From Bugulina stolonifera (lineage: Eukaryota; Bryozoa; Gymnolaemata; Cheilostomatida; Bugulidae): a DNA stretch of 64,000 bases. A model generated the notes under the pieces. The model was not told where the DNA came from, searched no databases, and worked only from the letters and a program-made list of their open reading frames with translations. The stretch is from the NCBI GenBank assembly GCA_935421135.1, contig OW285195.1:14646158-14710157 (forward strand). The letters run 5' to 3'. How positions within the stretch are numbered: position 1 is the first letter of the stretch; each line of letters starts with the position of its first letter. The position numbers and the translations under genes were made by a program. Of the stretch, positions 38,601 through 49,627 are shown piece after piece.

Positions 38601-41384
38601 TGTTGTTTACCTTCTAGTATCGGCTGTATCGTATCGAAAATATCGAATTTTTTGAGAAATTGTTTCGTATCGTTTTAGAAATTGTGTATCATTGCAGGCT
38701 TAATTGTGGATGTTGGTAGTCTAAAGAATTTGTGGTTTTTCAACTAACCTTGCTAAATAGTGTTGACATCAAACAAATAAAATAGAAGGTTGTGATGAGG
38801 TGTGCTCGTAAATTAATCGAATCAATCAAAATTAAAGTTTACTATTTAACTTGAAATTTGAGTAGCATTTTCAAAAACTAACAAATTTTGCTGGAAGCTA
38901 AAACATTCATTATGAAAGTAGTGCACATGCAAATTCAACTTCACTCCTCATTGCAACCAATGTCTTGTCCAGTGCATGTGGCAACATGCACTGGGCAAGA
39001 TATTGGTTGTGATATAACTGATAACTGACATGGTATCTCCAAGTTGTTGCTGCTTTTTGAAAGCATCAGAGATTTTATACTGCGACATATCAATCATGAT
39101 TATTTCAGCATTTCAGCAATGAAGGAGTTATATGCTGTTCACATCGTCGCTCATCGCTAACAATCAGCGACCAAGCTGCAAGCTAACCACCATAGTAAGA
39201 CAGATAAGCGACAGGATTCATTACTGTCGCTCTATCTATCTATCTATTGTTAGGTTGCAGCTGGTCACTGGCTACGGTGTGAATATGACATTAATCACCT
39301 AAACTGTCAAAAATATCCATTGAATTATTTAATGATTTTTTTGCAGTAATTAACTTAAACCCATCTACATTATATGCATTAATTAATATACTTGTCATTA
39401 TTCATTTGTAGGTTTATAATTCTAGACTGGGAATATCACAAGATAGCCTTAGAGTTATCTCCACATACACAAGCAGAACATACCAAAGCGCTGTAGCCTT
39501 AGTTTCTGGTCTTCTTTTTGGCAATGTTGACTTTATGGAACTCCATATAGAACCGATCAATACCCTGTTCTGCAGGGGAACAAGGGTGAGTATGTACACA
39601 TTCATAAGCTGGTGATTACATTTCAAAGTTGTCTTCTCTCTGCACTGCATGTAATTGGGTTTGTTAGATTTTCATAAACCTTGCCCTATGCTACTGTCTG
39701 TGACATTTTTTAAACGCCGCCATATCCACTCTTTGTGGTTCCAAATTAGGTTGTCATGAACTATATGACTTCATATCCTGAAAAACACTTAATAATGATT
39801 ACAATATCGTTATTTTGAGTCAATTCTCAACCTTTTCTTCAGAGTTGTGCCCTCTCCACTGTTTGGTTGACGAACCATATAGAACCACTCCAGATTGTAC
39901 AGATGTATATTGGGCATAGCATTTTATGGCATATACAGTACATTACATAGCAAGCAACTACATACTGCTGTCCACAATACATTGCTGCGTTTCTAGGAAA
40001 GCTGTCAATGTCCCAAAGCTGAATTTTACCTGAAAAGAGGTCTGAGGACATTAGAGAAGTTACAAGATGGAGACCTTAACTACCAGCAGTTGATCTCCAG
40101 AGTGGGGCGGTCATTCAGGGACAGTTATGGTCAACAGAATCTAAAGTATCCTCTGAGGAAGGCATTTACTATGTTCACAGCTAACATGTGCAACGACATA
40201 GCGCTTCCTCACTCTACTAAGTATGCCCCCTTCACAGGTAAGACAAGCAATTAGCATTCCATAGTGCTAAGTTACTATGATAGGTCTACCCACGATTTCA
40301 CTGCTATTGCTACATAGCTGCTCTGAAAGGAGATATTTAAATAATTTGCAGTGCTACACCAAACTTTATGAGATCATGACCTTGCCTTCTAGCGTTGAAT
40401 TAAATAATGTAAAAAGGTTTTTTGCTTTATCTTCCATTCTTTCTACAATGGGGTAATTTTGCTGTAATTGTGTTGGATTAAGACTAATATTATAGAAATT
40501 ATATTAACTCAACTTATGCCAATACATACAATGTACATTTGCACCAGCCTGTTACATGGAAATGTGAGGGGTGTACATGTAATATCTTTGAAGTTTCAAG
40601 CTGTCATAGACACCTGAGTATATCCACCAGGTAGATGCTTGATACTACTGATACTAGGACGGGTTATGCCTCCTCCCCCGTACATAACATTATACAGTGT
40701 ATTTATATAATTATAATATTTAGAATCTGAGGCTGACCTGAGCTGGAAGAGTCAGAGGTACTATCACAGGCAGATGTTAAAGGTCAAGGACCTTCGGATG
40801 TCATCTAAATTACTATCTCATCACCTTCTACAGGTTATTATCCGATTATCAACTGTAGTAATATGTATGCATGAAAAACACCCCGTCATTTCACATATTT
40901 AAGAGTTGTATTCTCTTTAGCTATAATGGGAGAACAACTTCCATAAATTCACAAATTAGTGGACAATACGATACATTATTTGCAGGAGCTAGTGTTGAGG
41001 CTGTCCAATCACTCCACCCAAACATCAAGTCAAATACAAGATAAGTTCACAGTCTACTCAGGGCATGATAACACTATAATACCATTACTTCTAGCCTTAG
41101 GTCTACCTGTACAACAATGGCCACCATTTGCTTCAAGATTAATATTTGAATTGTATAAACCTCTGGGCAGCTCACAGTCTAAAACCAAAGAGCATATATT
41201 TAAACTAATATACAATGGTAAAGACGTGACTAATTTATTAAAGTTTTGTGTATCGAATGTGGCACATTCTTTTCAAGGCTGCATGCTCAAAGATCTTATA
41301 AATTATTCCCTTCATATACTTGCTGGTATAGGACACAACTATTATGATGCATGTAAGCTACGTCCTACATTATTTGTAAAATAA
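35609..41384 (+). CDS. PXYLP1-like histidine phosphatase, copy A
   Basis: Seven exons (35609-35861, 37399-37569, 37876-38018, 39412-39585, 39997-40237, 40724-40833, 40986-41384) join in frame to 496 residues. Residues about 9-30 form a membrane anchor after a short N-terminus, giving a type II topology as in vertebrate 2-phosphoxylose phosphatase 1. The RHGVRVP motif (from residue 101) carries the catalytic His. An S-R-T motif in exon 4 fits the conserved substrate-binding Arg, and GHD (His 391, Asp 392) supplies the acid residue. The C-terminus NYYDAC matches vertebrate PXYLP1. That enzyme removes phosphate from xylose in the proteoglycan linker in the Golgi; the same role here is inferred. 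Intron 3 holds a hAT-like element with a 5S rRNA gene. A paralog lies downstream at 49628. Confidence 0.9.
36293..36395. repeat. 10-bp acatgtatgt tandem repeat with an orientation switch
   Basis: Units of acatacatgt (36301-36320) change to the reverse complement acatgtatgt, which then repeats to about 36390 with one variant unit (36331-36340). It lies in intron 1 of PXYLP1-like copy A. Open frames across it are artefacts. Confidence 0.9.
38342..38461 (+). rRNA. 5S ribosomal RNA gene (single copy, inside a transposable element)
   Basis: The 120-nt sequence starts gtctacggccatatcac and ends gctgtaggctt, as animal 5S does. The internal promoter is recognisable: an A box with agctaagcaacg, and a C box running from tggatgggtgaccgcctggg to gaataccaggtgct. 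A T-rich run (ttgtttttttttc) directly follows and could stop RNA polymerase III. The stretch 38363-38383 (ttgaaaacgccagttctcgtc) differs from the usual animal consensus, so this may be a variant or a decaying copy. No second unit is adjacent. Confidence 0.93.
38502..38561. repeat. Perfect 21-bp inverted repeat downstream of the 5S gene
   Basis: Left arm 38502-38522 and right arm 38541-38561 are exact reverse complements (ccattttatccataaacta...). The 18-bp loop holds a second small hairpin, atctctg/cagagat. It lies inside the hAT-like element, 40 bp after the 5S gene. Confidence 0.9.
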
Positions 41385-41385
41385 A
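41380..41385 (+). terminator. Polyadenylation signal overlapping the stop codon of PXYLP1-like copy A
   Basis: AATAAA spans 41380-41385 and contains the stop codon TAA at 41382-41384. If used, the 3' UTR would be only about 20 nt. Another AATAAA lies at 41725, close to the convergent DNTTIP2 gene. Which one is used cannot be told from sequence. Confidence 0.35.
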
Positions 41386-41828
41386 GTCATGTTGACATTG
41401 TTTATTATAGCCTTAGCATCTGTGAGTATTGTTTTATATAGCCTTTGCATCTGAGAGTGTTTCATGGATGATTTGACAAGACTATCAAACGTAGAAATAC
41501 ACATAGTTCTCTTATAATATCAAACTGGTCAATGACTAAAAGGGTCGATTCCAAATTGCTTGATTCTAAATTTAATGTTGCAGTTGGAATTGTCTTGTAA
41601 CAGTGTTCACATGTATACCAATGTTCATCTTGTAGGATACAGCTAGTCTTATGCTACAGAACAGATAAATGAAGTAAAGGTTTCCATTATCTACCTAGTA
41701 TATTATTCTATTTAATGCAAACAATAAATCATCTCATCGTTTCAGATATAAAACTACATGTTATACAATAATAAGTATTGTGTATACTTTGCTATGTACA
41801 TGGTATATCAGTCTAACTTTACTCTAAC

Positions 41829-44800
41829 TCAAGCTCTAGACTTCTTGTATCTTCCTCCTTTCTTATTTGGGTGTCTTTTATTCAACTTCTCTGCGGCTTG
41901 GACATACATCTTCTTATTTGTTCTAGAAATATGATACCAGTGTAGGTTGGAGATATACCAGTTGCTATTACTACACGTATATGTACACCACTACACGTAT
42001 ATGTACACCACTACACGTATATGTACACCACTACACGTATATGTACACCACTACACGTATATGTACACTACTACACATATATGTACACCACCACGTATAT
42101 GTACACCACTACACGTATATGTACACCACTACACGTATATGTACACCACTACACGTATATGTACACCAGTACATGTATATGTACACCAGTACATGTATAT
42201 GTACACCAGTACATGTATATGTACACTACAGCTGCATGTATATTTACCCTACTTGACGAATATGCACCCTACTACATGTACAAGTACCCTACTACACATA
42301 GGGCCTACATGTACCCTACTTCACATATATATACACTACTATGCGTATATGCACCCTATCTGACGTATACAACATATAAATGCACATGTATGTCTATATT
42401 CGTATTATACCAAAATTTATGGCTACAGTTGGTAAGAACTAAGAAACCTAGAGTTCTGTTCTTCCTGTTTAAGGGCATTGTGGGAAGGGAGTGTCAAAGA
42501 CCTGGGACGTTATCAAACACCAACATATATAGATGTCACATAAATTCTACACTTACTTCCTGAACTCAGCATCAGCCAGTAACTCGTCTACTATGGTCCT
42601 CTTCCTGTTCTTCTTAGGAACACGAGTAGTATAGAAATCCAATGGGGAGTCCTCAACAGTAGCAATCTACAGATTAATTATATTAACAGTACTAATCTGC
42701 AGATACCTAAATTCTAAGAGTTAACAGCTATGAGTATCTTATAATATTGCGTAATGTTTTAGCTTCAGTGCAAATAATATGAGCCTTTGACTGAAGTTGC
42801 CTTTCCCTGCCTGTGAGGAAGAGCAACTCCAAACAAAGTACATGTTTATCACAGGTAGGCATTTGAACAGATTTCCCACCCATTCCGTTGTCCAAGAAGA
42901 CAATACCGTACAAAACTGTACAACAATGTACAACACTGTACAACACTGTTCAACACTGTACAACACTGTAAATGTAATTAGCATGCTGTCCATATTCTAT
43001 TGAGCAAGGGGATTTACTGTTGGGAACAAAGGCTACTGTTGCATAACTGAATCTACTAGTAGCAATACATAAATAATAGAGACAACCATTCAGTTATAAC
43101 TCCTGAAAGCTAACATGACAGTGGACAGTGCTTCACTATTCAAAGCCTTTACTAACAATGCAATTTAGTTGACTACTAACCACAGGTTATATAAAACCAA
43201 AGTACACTGATCCATCACTAATAATAACTCTGTAGCAAACAGATCCACAGTTGTCAGAATGAGGGACTTGCCTGAAAGAATTTAGGTCCATTCTTATAGT
43301 CATTCTTCTTGTAGCCTGTCCAGCTGGCAGCGCTGCCTCTCATCTGCATGGCCTCCAGATCTGCCTCCAGTTCCTCTGTCATCTCAGGGGCCTTCATGTC
43401 AAACCAGCCTGCCTTTGTCGTTGCCTTTTCTTGCTGAGAACCAGAAACAGTTATTAACATTCACATATTCACATCAACTATACTGAAATACACAATCTTA
43501 ATTTTATATGATGCTGATGATCTGTTGATAAAACACTGTGATAACAGTTTTACAGTTGTAATTATCAGAACTGTTGGTGAATATATTCCAGCCAATTAGA
43601 AGTCAGTGATTAATAGTACTACTATTTCAATATCTTATAGTCTTATTTGTCTCCAGACAATTGATCCCATTCCTACATAGACATTATAGACATAATAGGG
43701 TAGTTATGAACAAAAGAGGAAAGATAACTTCCATAACATATACACGACACATACCCGTCTCTTCCTGGCCAGCGCTTTCTTCCCCTCATTATACGCTGGA
43801 ACTGAATGCCTCTTCTCAAATCCAGGCATTGCTAAGACCGATTTCTTCATAATCTACAAAAGAATAGAGGTCATTGGCATATGCTTCCTGAGTACATAAT
43901 TATGTATGCCTAATGCATTATCAAGAAATATTTATTTGGTAGAATAGAGTAAGGAACAGCAGTCTGAATAATCCTGCAGTCTTTTTGAGAAGCCCATGTG
44001 TCTAGTAGACCTTTTCAGCCTAGTGACGATGCTGGAGAGGAGCCAGGCATAAGACTAGTGATCTCATAAATGAGCAACTTTGAAATAGCTTTGGATCTTC
44101 CACAAAAGGAGGACAATATTTTTTTCCATTTATATTTTAATACCACAATCACTAACAAAATCTCCGGCTATCACAAGCTCTCTAGTTTCCACACGTTCTA
44201 ATATAAACTAACCACAAATCATGAGGGGGGAATTAAATAACGTAGGTCCAACTCTATACCAAACGTATCTACATGATCTAACAACTCTGAATTGCACGTA
44301 AAGTAAAACAGTAAATTCATAATCTCTCACCTCAGGTTCTCTGGATTTAGCCTTAGAAACCTCCACTTCCATTGGAGGAATTTGTAGTTCTGTCGGAGGG
44401 TGGGATAATTCCTTACTATAAAACATCAAGGTAAAGATAACCGACCAAACCAACATATTTTGCGAGAACAAGCAAAAATTGCTAGAAGATCCACCTAGCT
44501 TTGATGGTAGATTTGAATATGAAGGGTACTGACACTTATATGGAGATGAGAAGGCTCATGACAGTCAAACCTCACTCTGACTAAGTACTCACACCAGAAG
44601 GGCAAATGCACTAGTTTAAACAATGGTAATTGGTAGCATAGGTAGAACAGAGCTGGGAATTAGCCTTGGTTCCCATTGTAATCCGCTATATAATCAGTAG
44701 CCTATTATTAAAACCCAGTGGAGAACAAAGGGTACCTTCTCCATGACCCTTCACACAGTGACCCTAAGATAAGCTATTACTCACATTAGAGCTTGTCGAG

Positions 44801-45119
44801 CTTCGGTGGAGAGATCAGTGTTCTTACTTTTGGTCTTTGATTCTTTAGATGCGACTTCCGATTCTGTGGACTCTGCATTTTCTGTTTTGGAGGTCATTTT
44901 CTTAACAGCATCGGCTAAATTTATTAGATTTTCATCCCCAGCAGAATCAATTGTAAATACCGAACTGTCAAAATTGATTGTTTTAACATTGTCTGGTTCA
45001 ATCGAATGTAGTCTTGCCAATGTAGGAAAGTCGTTGACCAATAACTTTTTCTCATCATCAGTAAAAGGTCCCAAAATCATCCTCTCCAACTCCTCAACGG
45101 TCTCGGCATTCTGCCACAT
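41829..45119 (-). CDS. DNTTIP2: Fcf2 / DNTTIP2 family pre-rRNA processing factor
   Basis: Six exons (45119-44785, 44415-44331, 43853-43755, 43433-43272, 42666-42557, 41922-41829) join in frame to 294 residues. The Fcf2 core spans about residues 180-255: GWFDMKAPEMT, then MRGS, YKKND, PKFFQ, then DFYTTRVPKKNRKRTIV and ELLAD, all matching vertebrate DNTTIP2 and yeast Fcf2. The C-terminus is Lys/Arg-rich, as expected of a nucleolar protein. Fcf2 works in early 18S pre-rRNA cleavage in the small-subunit processome. The intron after exon 4 starts with GC (cag|gcaagt), a rare but known donor class. The acidic Ser/Lys-rich N-terminus is short compared with vertebrate DNTTIP2 (about 750 residues) and closer to yeast Fcf2; more upstream exons cannot be excluded. 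An in-frame stop precedes the chosen ATG. Confidence 0.92.
41971..42230. repeat. 20-bp minisatellite in the last DNTTIP2 intron
   Basis: About 13 units of ctacacgtatatgtacacca, with acgtatat changing to atgtatat in the later units and one shortened unit near 42091. Degenerate relatives run on to about 42370. It lies in the 634-bp intron between the last two DNTTIP2 exons. Long Tyr/Thr/His-rich frames across it are artefacts. Confidence 0.93.
42909..42971. repeat. 10-bp caacactgta tandem repeat
   Basis: Six 10-bp units (caaaactgta, caacaatgta, caacactgta and similar) in the DNTTIP2 intron between exons 4 and 5. Confidence 0.9.
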
Positions 45120-47318
45120 ACTGGTAGTTTAACAAGGTTGATCAATTCCAACGTGCTTCCTGTACAAATAATATGAGATTATTAATATTAAATATAATAT
45201 TATATAACAGATACATGTAATACTTTAGCGACTCCGACTGTATGCTCTTTCTGGTATCTCATTGTTGCATCGTAAAGTTCAGACAGCATGATACTGGAGG
45301 GAGAGAAAAGCCATGCGAAGATATCCACGGTTATCTGTGCTTGTTGCAGAGGACTAGGAGGGATTAGAAGGCTATTCTAATTCACTCTTCAGATTCATTA
45401 TTAACTCTTCAGGTACAGCACCATCTCTCCAGATTCCAGATTTATTCTTCAGCCTTGAGTGAGCGGAAACTTAGTAACATAGCTCTTCTCTGACATTGTT
45501 GATTATACACTACGGTTAACACTGAATACTACCTCTGATACTTTGTGAGAAATAGTTAATGCGTTACAATAGATATGTTATTTTTGTGCCTTCCCAAATA
45601 TTCCATCATTCATCCAGTGGAGAGTGATAATCAATCTATTTCGTTAAGTCAGGGTAAGATTAACAAGAATTTAGAACCTTTAAGGTAATAGAATTGTGTA
45701 CCCTTGCCCTACTGGCAACACACAACAGGCAACTTCTCTTGCATTATACATAATACAAGTCATTATAATTGTAGATTCAAGATTGGAAAATGAAGTCAAC
45801 GTGACTGCAGATGAAAATCAAACAAATAACAATAATAATTAACCAAATCGCTCTTCATAGAGTTATAATTTAGTAGGTTCAAAAGTGGAAGTTTTACAAC
45901 AGTTGCTACTGCGGCATGAACAGTAGCTGGGTTTCCAGTATTAAGATTATTTTATAACTATACTCAGAGGCCTCATATGACATATACAATACAATACAGT
46001 GACAGGCATGTAGTTCATTATCTTATTATAATACTTGAATATTCTAGCAATCAATCATATTTTACAATTGACAATGGCAACGGCATAGTAATTGTAATAT
46101 TAATTCTTCCTTGCTGACACTTATATCATGACAATCTTCTTCTATGTTTACTCAACGACAGTCTTATATTCAACGGTAGCCGTTTTTATACTTGTAACAA
46201 ATGTTATTACGCCATCATTACGTACTTACCTGTCGTAATGGTGCATTGCCTTATACTATTGGACACCGACCTGTCGTCGGAAATACTTATGCTTTTCATT
46301 GGTTCGTTAGCCATATGCCAGCATATATAAGGCGGGCAGTTTTACATATTTGTTGTCACTTAAAGGGGTTATGCCACGTGTTTTCAGGTAGCATTAAGAC
46401 GCACACAGCTATCTAGTGGCACAATATATTGAGTGCCTAGATATTTACTATTCTAGTACTGTTAGTTATCCTATGCTTGCGGCTTCCGGGCTATATTTAG
46501 AACAACTAGACCACAACGCAATGTATAGGCATGTAGAATAACGCAACGATAGCCGCTGTATACAGTGTGGCCAGATTAAACACCGGACCTACCAATAAAG
46601 GCAGCTAATTATTGCCAGCAAAAGTAAAGCCCAGAAAAATTCAAAAACTTGCACAAGTTATCCTACTGCTATATTAGTAAATCCTGTAAAATCATTTGTA
46701 CACCACTGTACTCTTTCTATGCAAACAGCTTGAATTCAATAATTTTCTCTATATGACATAAAGCACGCAGTTGCGTCTTCATAACAAAGTTGCGTTTGAA
46801 TCAGCATCCACTAGTGCTAGTGAGCAAAGCATGGGCAAGAGAACACAACTCTGCTTATAGTAGCACAAATGCAATAAACCTAAGTAAGAGATGCTGCTTT
46901 GAACATAGACATAAACCACATGTCATAACCCCTTTAAGCTACTACTTACTATTGCACACTTTTGGATTCTTATACCTCTTCTCTGGATTGATTCAATACA
47001 CTGATCACGCTACCAAAGAACAGGAGTAATATTGGATAGTTAGGAGGAACAGAGGCATGAGAAATATATTAATAATTTACAAGTAGCCGTTGCCGAATGC
47101 TCATGCAAGTCTAGGGAGTTGCTGGGGAGCAAGGGAGAGTTACTCTTTCTGAAATCCACTACAATACTATAAACTATACTAATACTTTACTATAACTATA
47201 AATAAATAATTATAATAGCATTAAAATAGATTATTTTTATTCTATGATTATTATTGTAAAATAATTATTTATTACAATATAAATAATCACTCAATTATAT
47301 TATTATTATTATTATAAG

Positions 47319-47894
47319 TCATAAGTCATACTCCTTTCTTTTTTCCTTTTCACTTTCTTGATGTATAGCTTCTTTTGTTCTCCTTTTTAAGTACCTGTGC
47401 AACAGCATGAAAAACAGGCAAAAGTTTTCCAATATCAATATGAATATGGAACACAAAAACATGATGCTGATATTTATTACATGTATACTATGTTATATTG
47501 CACATTGACATTAAATAAAGTTATATATATATATATATATATATATAGATTATAATTACAAATTATTATTAATGATTATATATATATTTATATTTATATT
47601 ATTAAAATTATAATAATAATTATAATTATAAAATAAAAATTAAAATAATTAGTGATAGTCATTAAATAATAAATATATATAATAATATGTAAATTAAATT
47701 ACTTTTCTCTCAGAAACGGTAGTGAAATTCGTGGTCAAAACAAGTACTGCTCTTTTGTTCTGTTTGAACGGGTAAGCTCTAGGAATGACAAGTGAACACT
47801 CACAGACTCACCATCAACATGTGAGCTTTAATTATCTTCTAACGAAACGGAAATAGGTACTGCAGACTGCCTAAAGGCAATGCACTTACCTCAT
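47319..47894 (-). CDS. Very tentative 26-residue spliced microprotein
   Basis: An ATG at 47894 is followed after five bases by a consensus donor (ATGAG|gtaagt). An acceptor at 47395 (gcacag|gtac) leads into an exon that stays open to a TGA at 47321-47319. The product would be 26 residues, highly basic and acidic (MRYLKRRTKEA...), with no known family that I recognise. Both splice sites look good, but the frame is short and could instead be the last exon of a gene whose upstream part I have not found. Confidence 0.18.
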
Positions 47895-49552
47895 CGACAA
47901 GGTATGTTTATAATACGATAGAATAACGACATACAGGTTTTAATGTAGCGGGTCCCTTCTTTATCCATGCACATAAATTCCGGTTTAATTTGGCTTCCGC
48001 TGAAACCAAATGGCAGAAGCTGCCAGCTGTTAATTCAACCAAGGATTCAACTTTATATCCAATACAGTATTCATATTGTAGCTTTGTATGATTGGCAATA
48101 ATGGGAAATTCAAAACTGCTGTTATAATTTTGGTTCAGAGCGGTCTATAGGCTCAGTTTTTAACTTGAACAACTAGTCAACTAAGCAAAGTAATTTCGCA
48201 ATTGTATTTGGATTGTCATTTTGAATTGAAGGCATCATATTAAAATTATTTAAATATTTGAATGTTATTTTAAATATAGTAGATTGCTTATTCCAGCTGC
48301 CCAACAATGTTGCTGTGAGGCACGGCCTTTCCGTTCCCTGGGTGGTCACTGGTCCAGCATGGAAAAATTGCCAAAGGTAGTTCACAGTGTATGAGTATTC
48401 AGAATATCATCTGCACACACGTACGAATTATTCGTCGTTCTCAACTGTTAACATCTGTTGGCTACAATATCCTGGACAGACCTATAGGCATCTGCTGCAT
48501 GCAGGGTGACCAACCAAATTTGTAAAAATGAGTCCAAAATATATAAAAATGAGTTGAACATGTTCAAGGAAAATTTTTCAGGATTGTTGCTGAATAATAT
48601 CTGTACAAATGACATGGTAAAAAATTTCCTGTACTCTTGTACCAAGTTGCATATGATTTTATGATTTAAATAGCAGGGTGTATTATAATATTTTTTATCA
48701 TTATTAGCTTTAGGTGAACTACCAGGCCTAATTTGACTAGATTGATGAAATTGACCCTGACTTTTCAACTACATGTTGTATCCTATTACATTGTCAGACC
48801 AGTTTTCATATAATATTTAGCAGAAGGAAGTTTACTAAAATGCTTGGGACATAAGAGATGATTACTCCCTAGAAATGTAAACAATGCTTAGATGCCTAAG
48901 CTAAGCCAAATCAGCTATTTATTGGTTGGATTAAAAGCACAGCTCACTGTAGCAAAAAAATGAGTCCAGCTTCCATAAAATGAGTATATATGCGTCCAGC
49001 TTCCACAAAATGAGTCAATATGCGTCATGCGTCCAACTAGCAATCGTTTCTCTAAAATGCGTCTGTGGACTATTTATGCTCCCTAATCAGTCAGTGTGTG
49101 CATGGTACCCTCTTTCTCAAAGTCCTCAGAATTAGAATTTTGTTGGTTTGCAATCATGACTTCTCTGTAACAGTTGAACTTTTGACTATGTCATGTGTCC
49201 AGTACCCCCAGCCTTGCTAAAATTAGCTGGATTAGACTGGCTCTGCGGCAGATTTTTGCTGACTACCTGCAATGAAAGATTCCTTATCATACACCATATA
49301 GAGGGCAGTGCACAGTCATACATTTTGCCTCACTGCAACATCATAGCTGAAAATGTTATCACTGATATTTTTATCAAATGACCCATAGACCAGTAATAAC
49401 AAATCCTGAAGGTCATAAAACTTCAAATATGAGATACCTGAAAGGCAATTGGGCCGATTAACTACCAACATCTATTTTTGATCAGACTTACTAGAAATAC
49501 TTCCTATATCTTTTGTCTAAATAAAAAGTTTTTTCAAATGTAGTCGACTCAA

Positions 49553-49581
49553 GATACTATGTGTTCATAACACATAGTATC
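49553..49581. repeat. Perfect 13-bp hairpin upstream of PXYLP1-like copy B
   Basis: gatactatgtgtt, a 3-base loop, then the exact reverse complement. It ends 46 bp before the start codon at 49628, so it may lie in the promoter or 5' leader. Confidence 0.7.
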
Positions 49582-49627
49582 ACTTATCAGTATGTATTTA
49601 TTACAGATTTATATGGTGTAAAGAGTA

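Larger units (their letters stand above)
38058..38702. mobile_element. hAT-like non-autonomous element carrying a 5S rRNA gene
   Basis: The ends are inverted: taaggctgcaatgata at 38058 and the reverse complement of taagcctgcaatgata ending at 38702, matching at 15 of 16 positions. The flanks attgtggg (38050-38057) and attgtgga (38703-38710) match at 7 of 8 positions, an 8-bp target duplication as hAT elements make. Subterminal DNA is full of gatac/gtatcg words, as in many hAT MITEs, with an inner inverted pair ggatcgtctaac / gttagacgatcc. The element is 645 bp, has no transposase, and carries a 5S rRNA gene and a long hairpin. It lies in intron 3 of PXYLP1-like copy A. Confidence 0.75.
45120..49627. 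other. Intergenic region, mostly without recognisable genes
   Basis: About 4.5 kb between DNTTIP2 and the second phosphatase gene. It contains AT-rich DNA (47160-47700) with a (ta)n run near 47523-47549, a possible small spliced reading frame on the minus strand (47319-47894), and repeated short words with atgagtcca and atgcgtcca near 48960-49060. The frames at 46201 and 48448 show no domain or exon partners. Confidence 0.5.

Noticed and set aside
41947..42563. Long Tyr/Thr/His-rich open frames
   Set aside because: They follow the 20-bp minisatellite in a DNTTIP2 intron; composition is purely that of the repeat.
46201..46416. A 71-residue plus-strand frame between DNTTIP2 and phosphatase copy B
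   Set aside because: No recognisable family and no exon partners.
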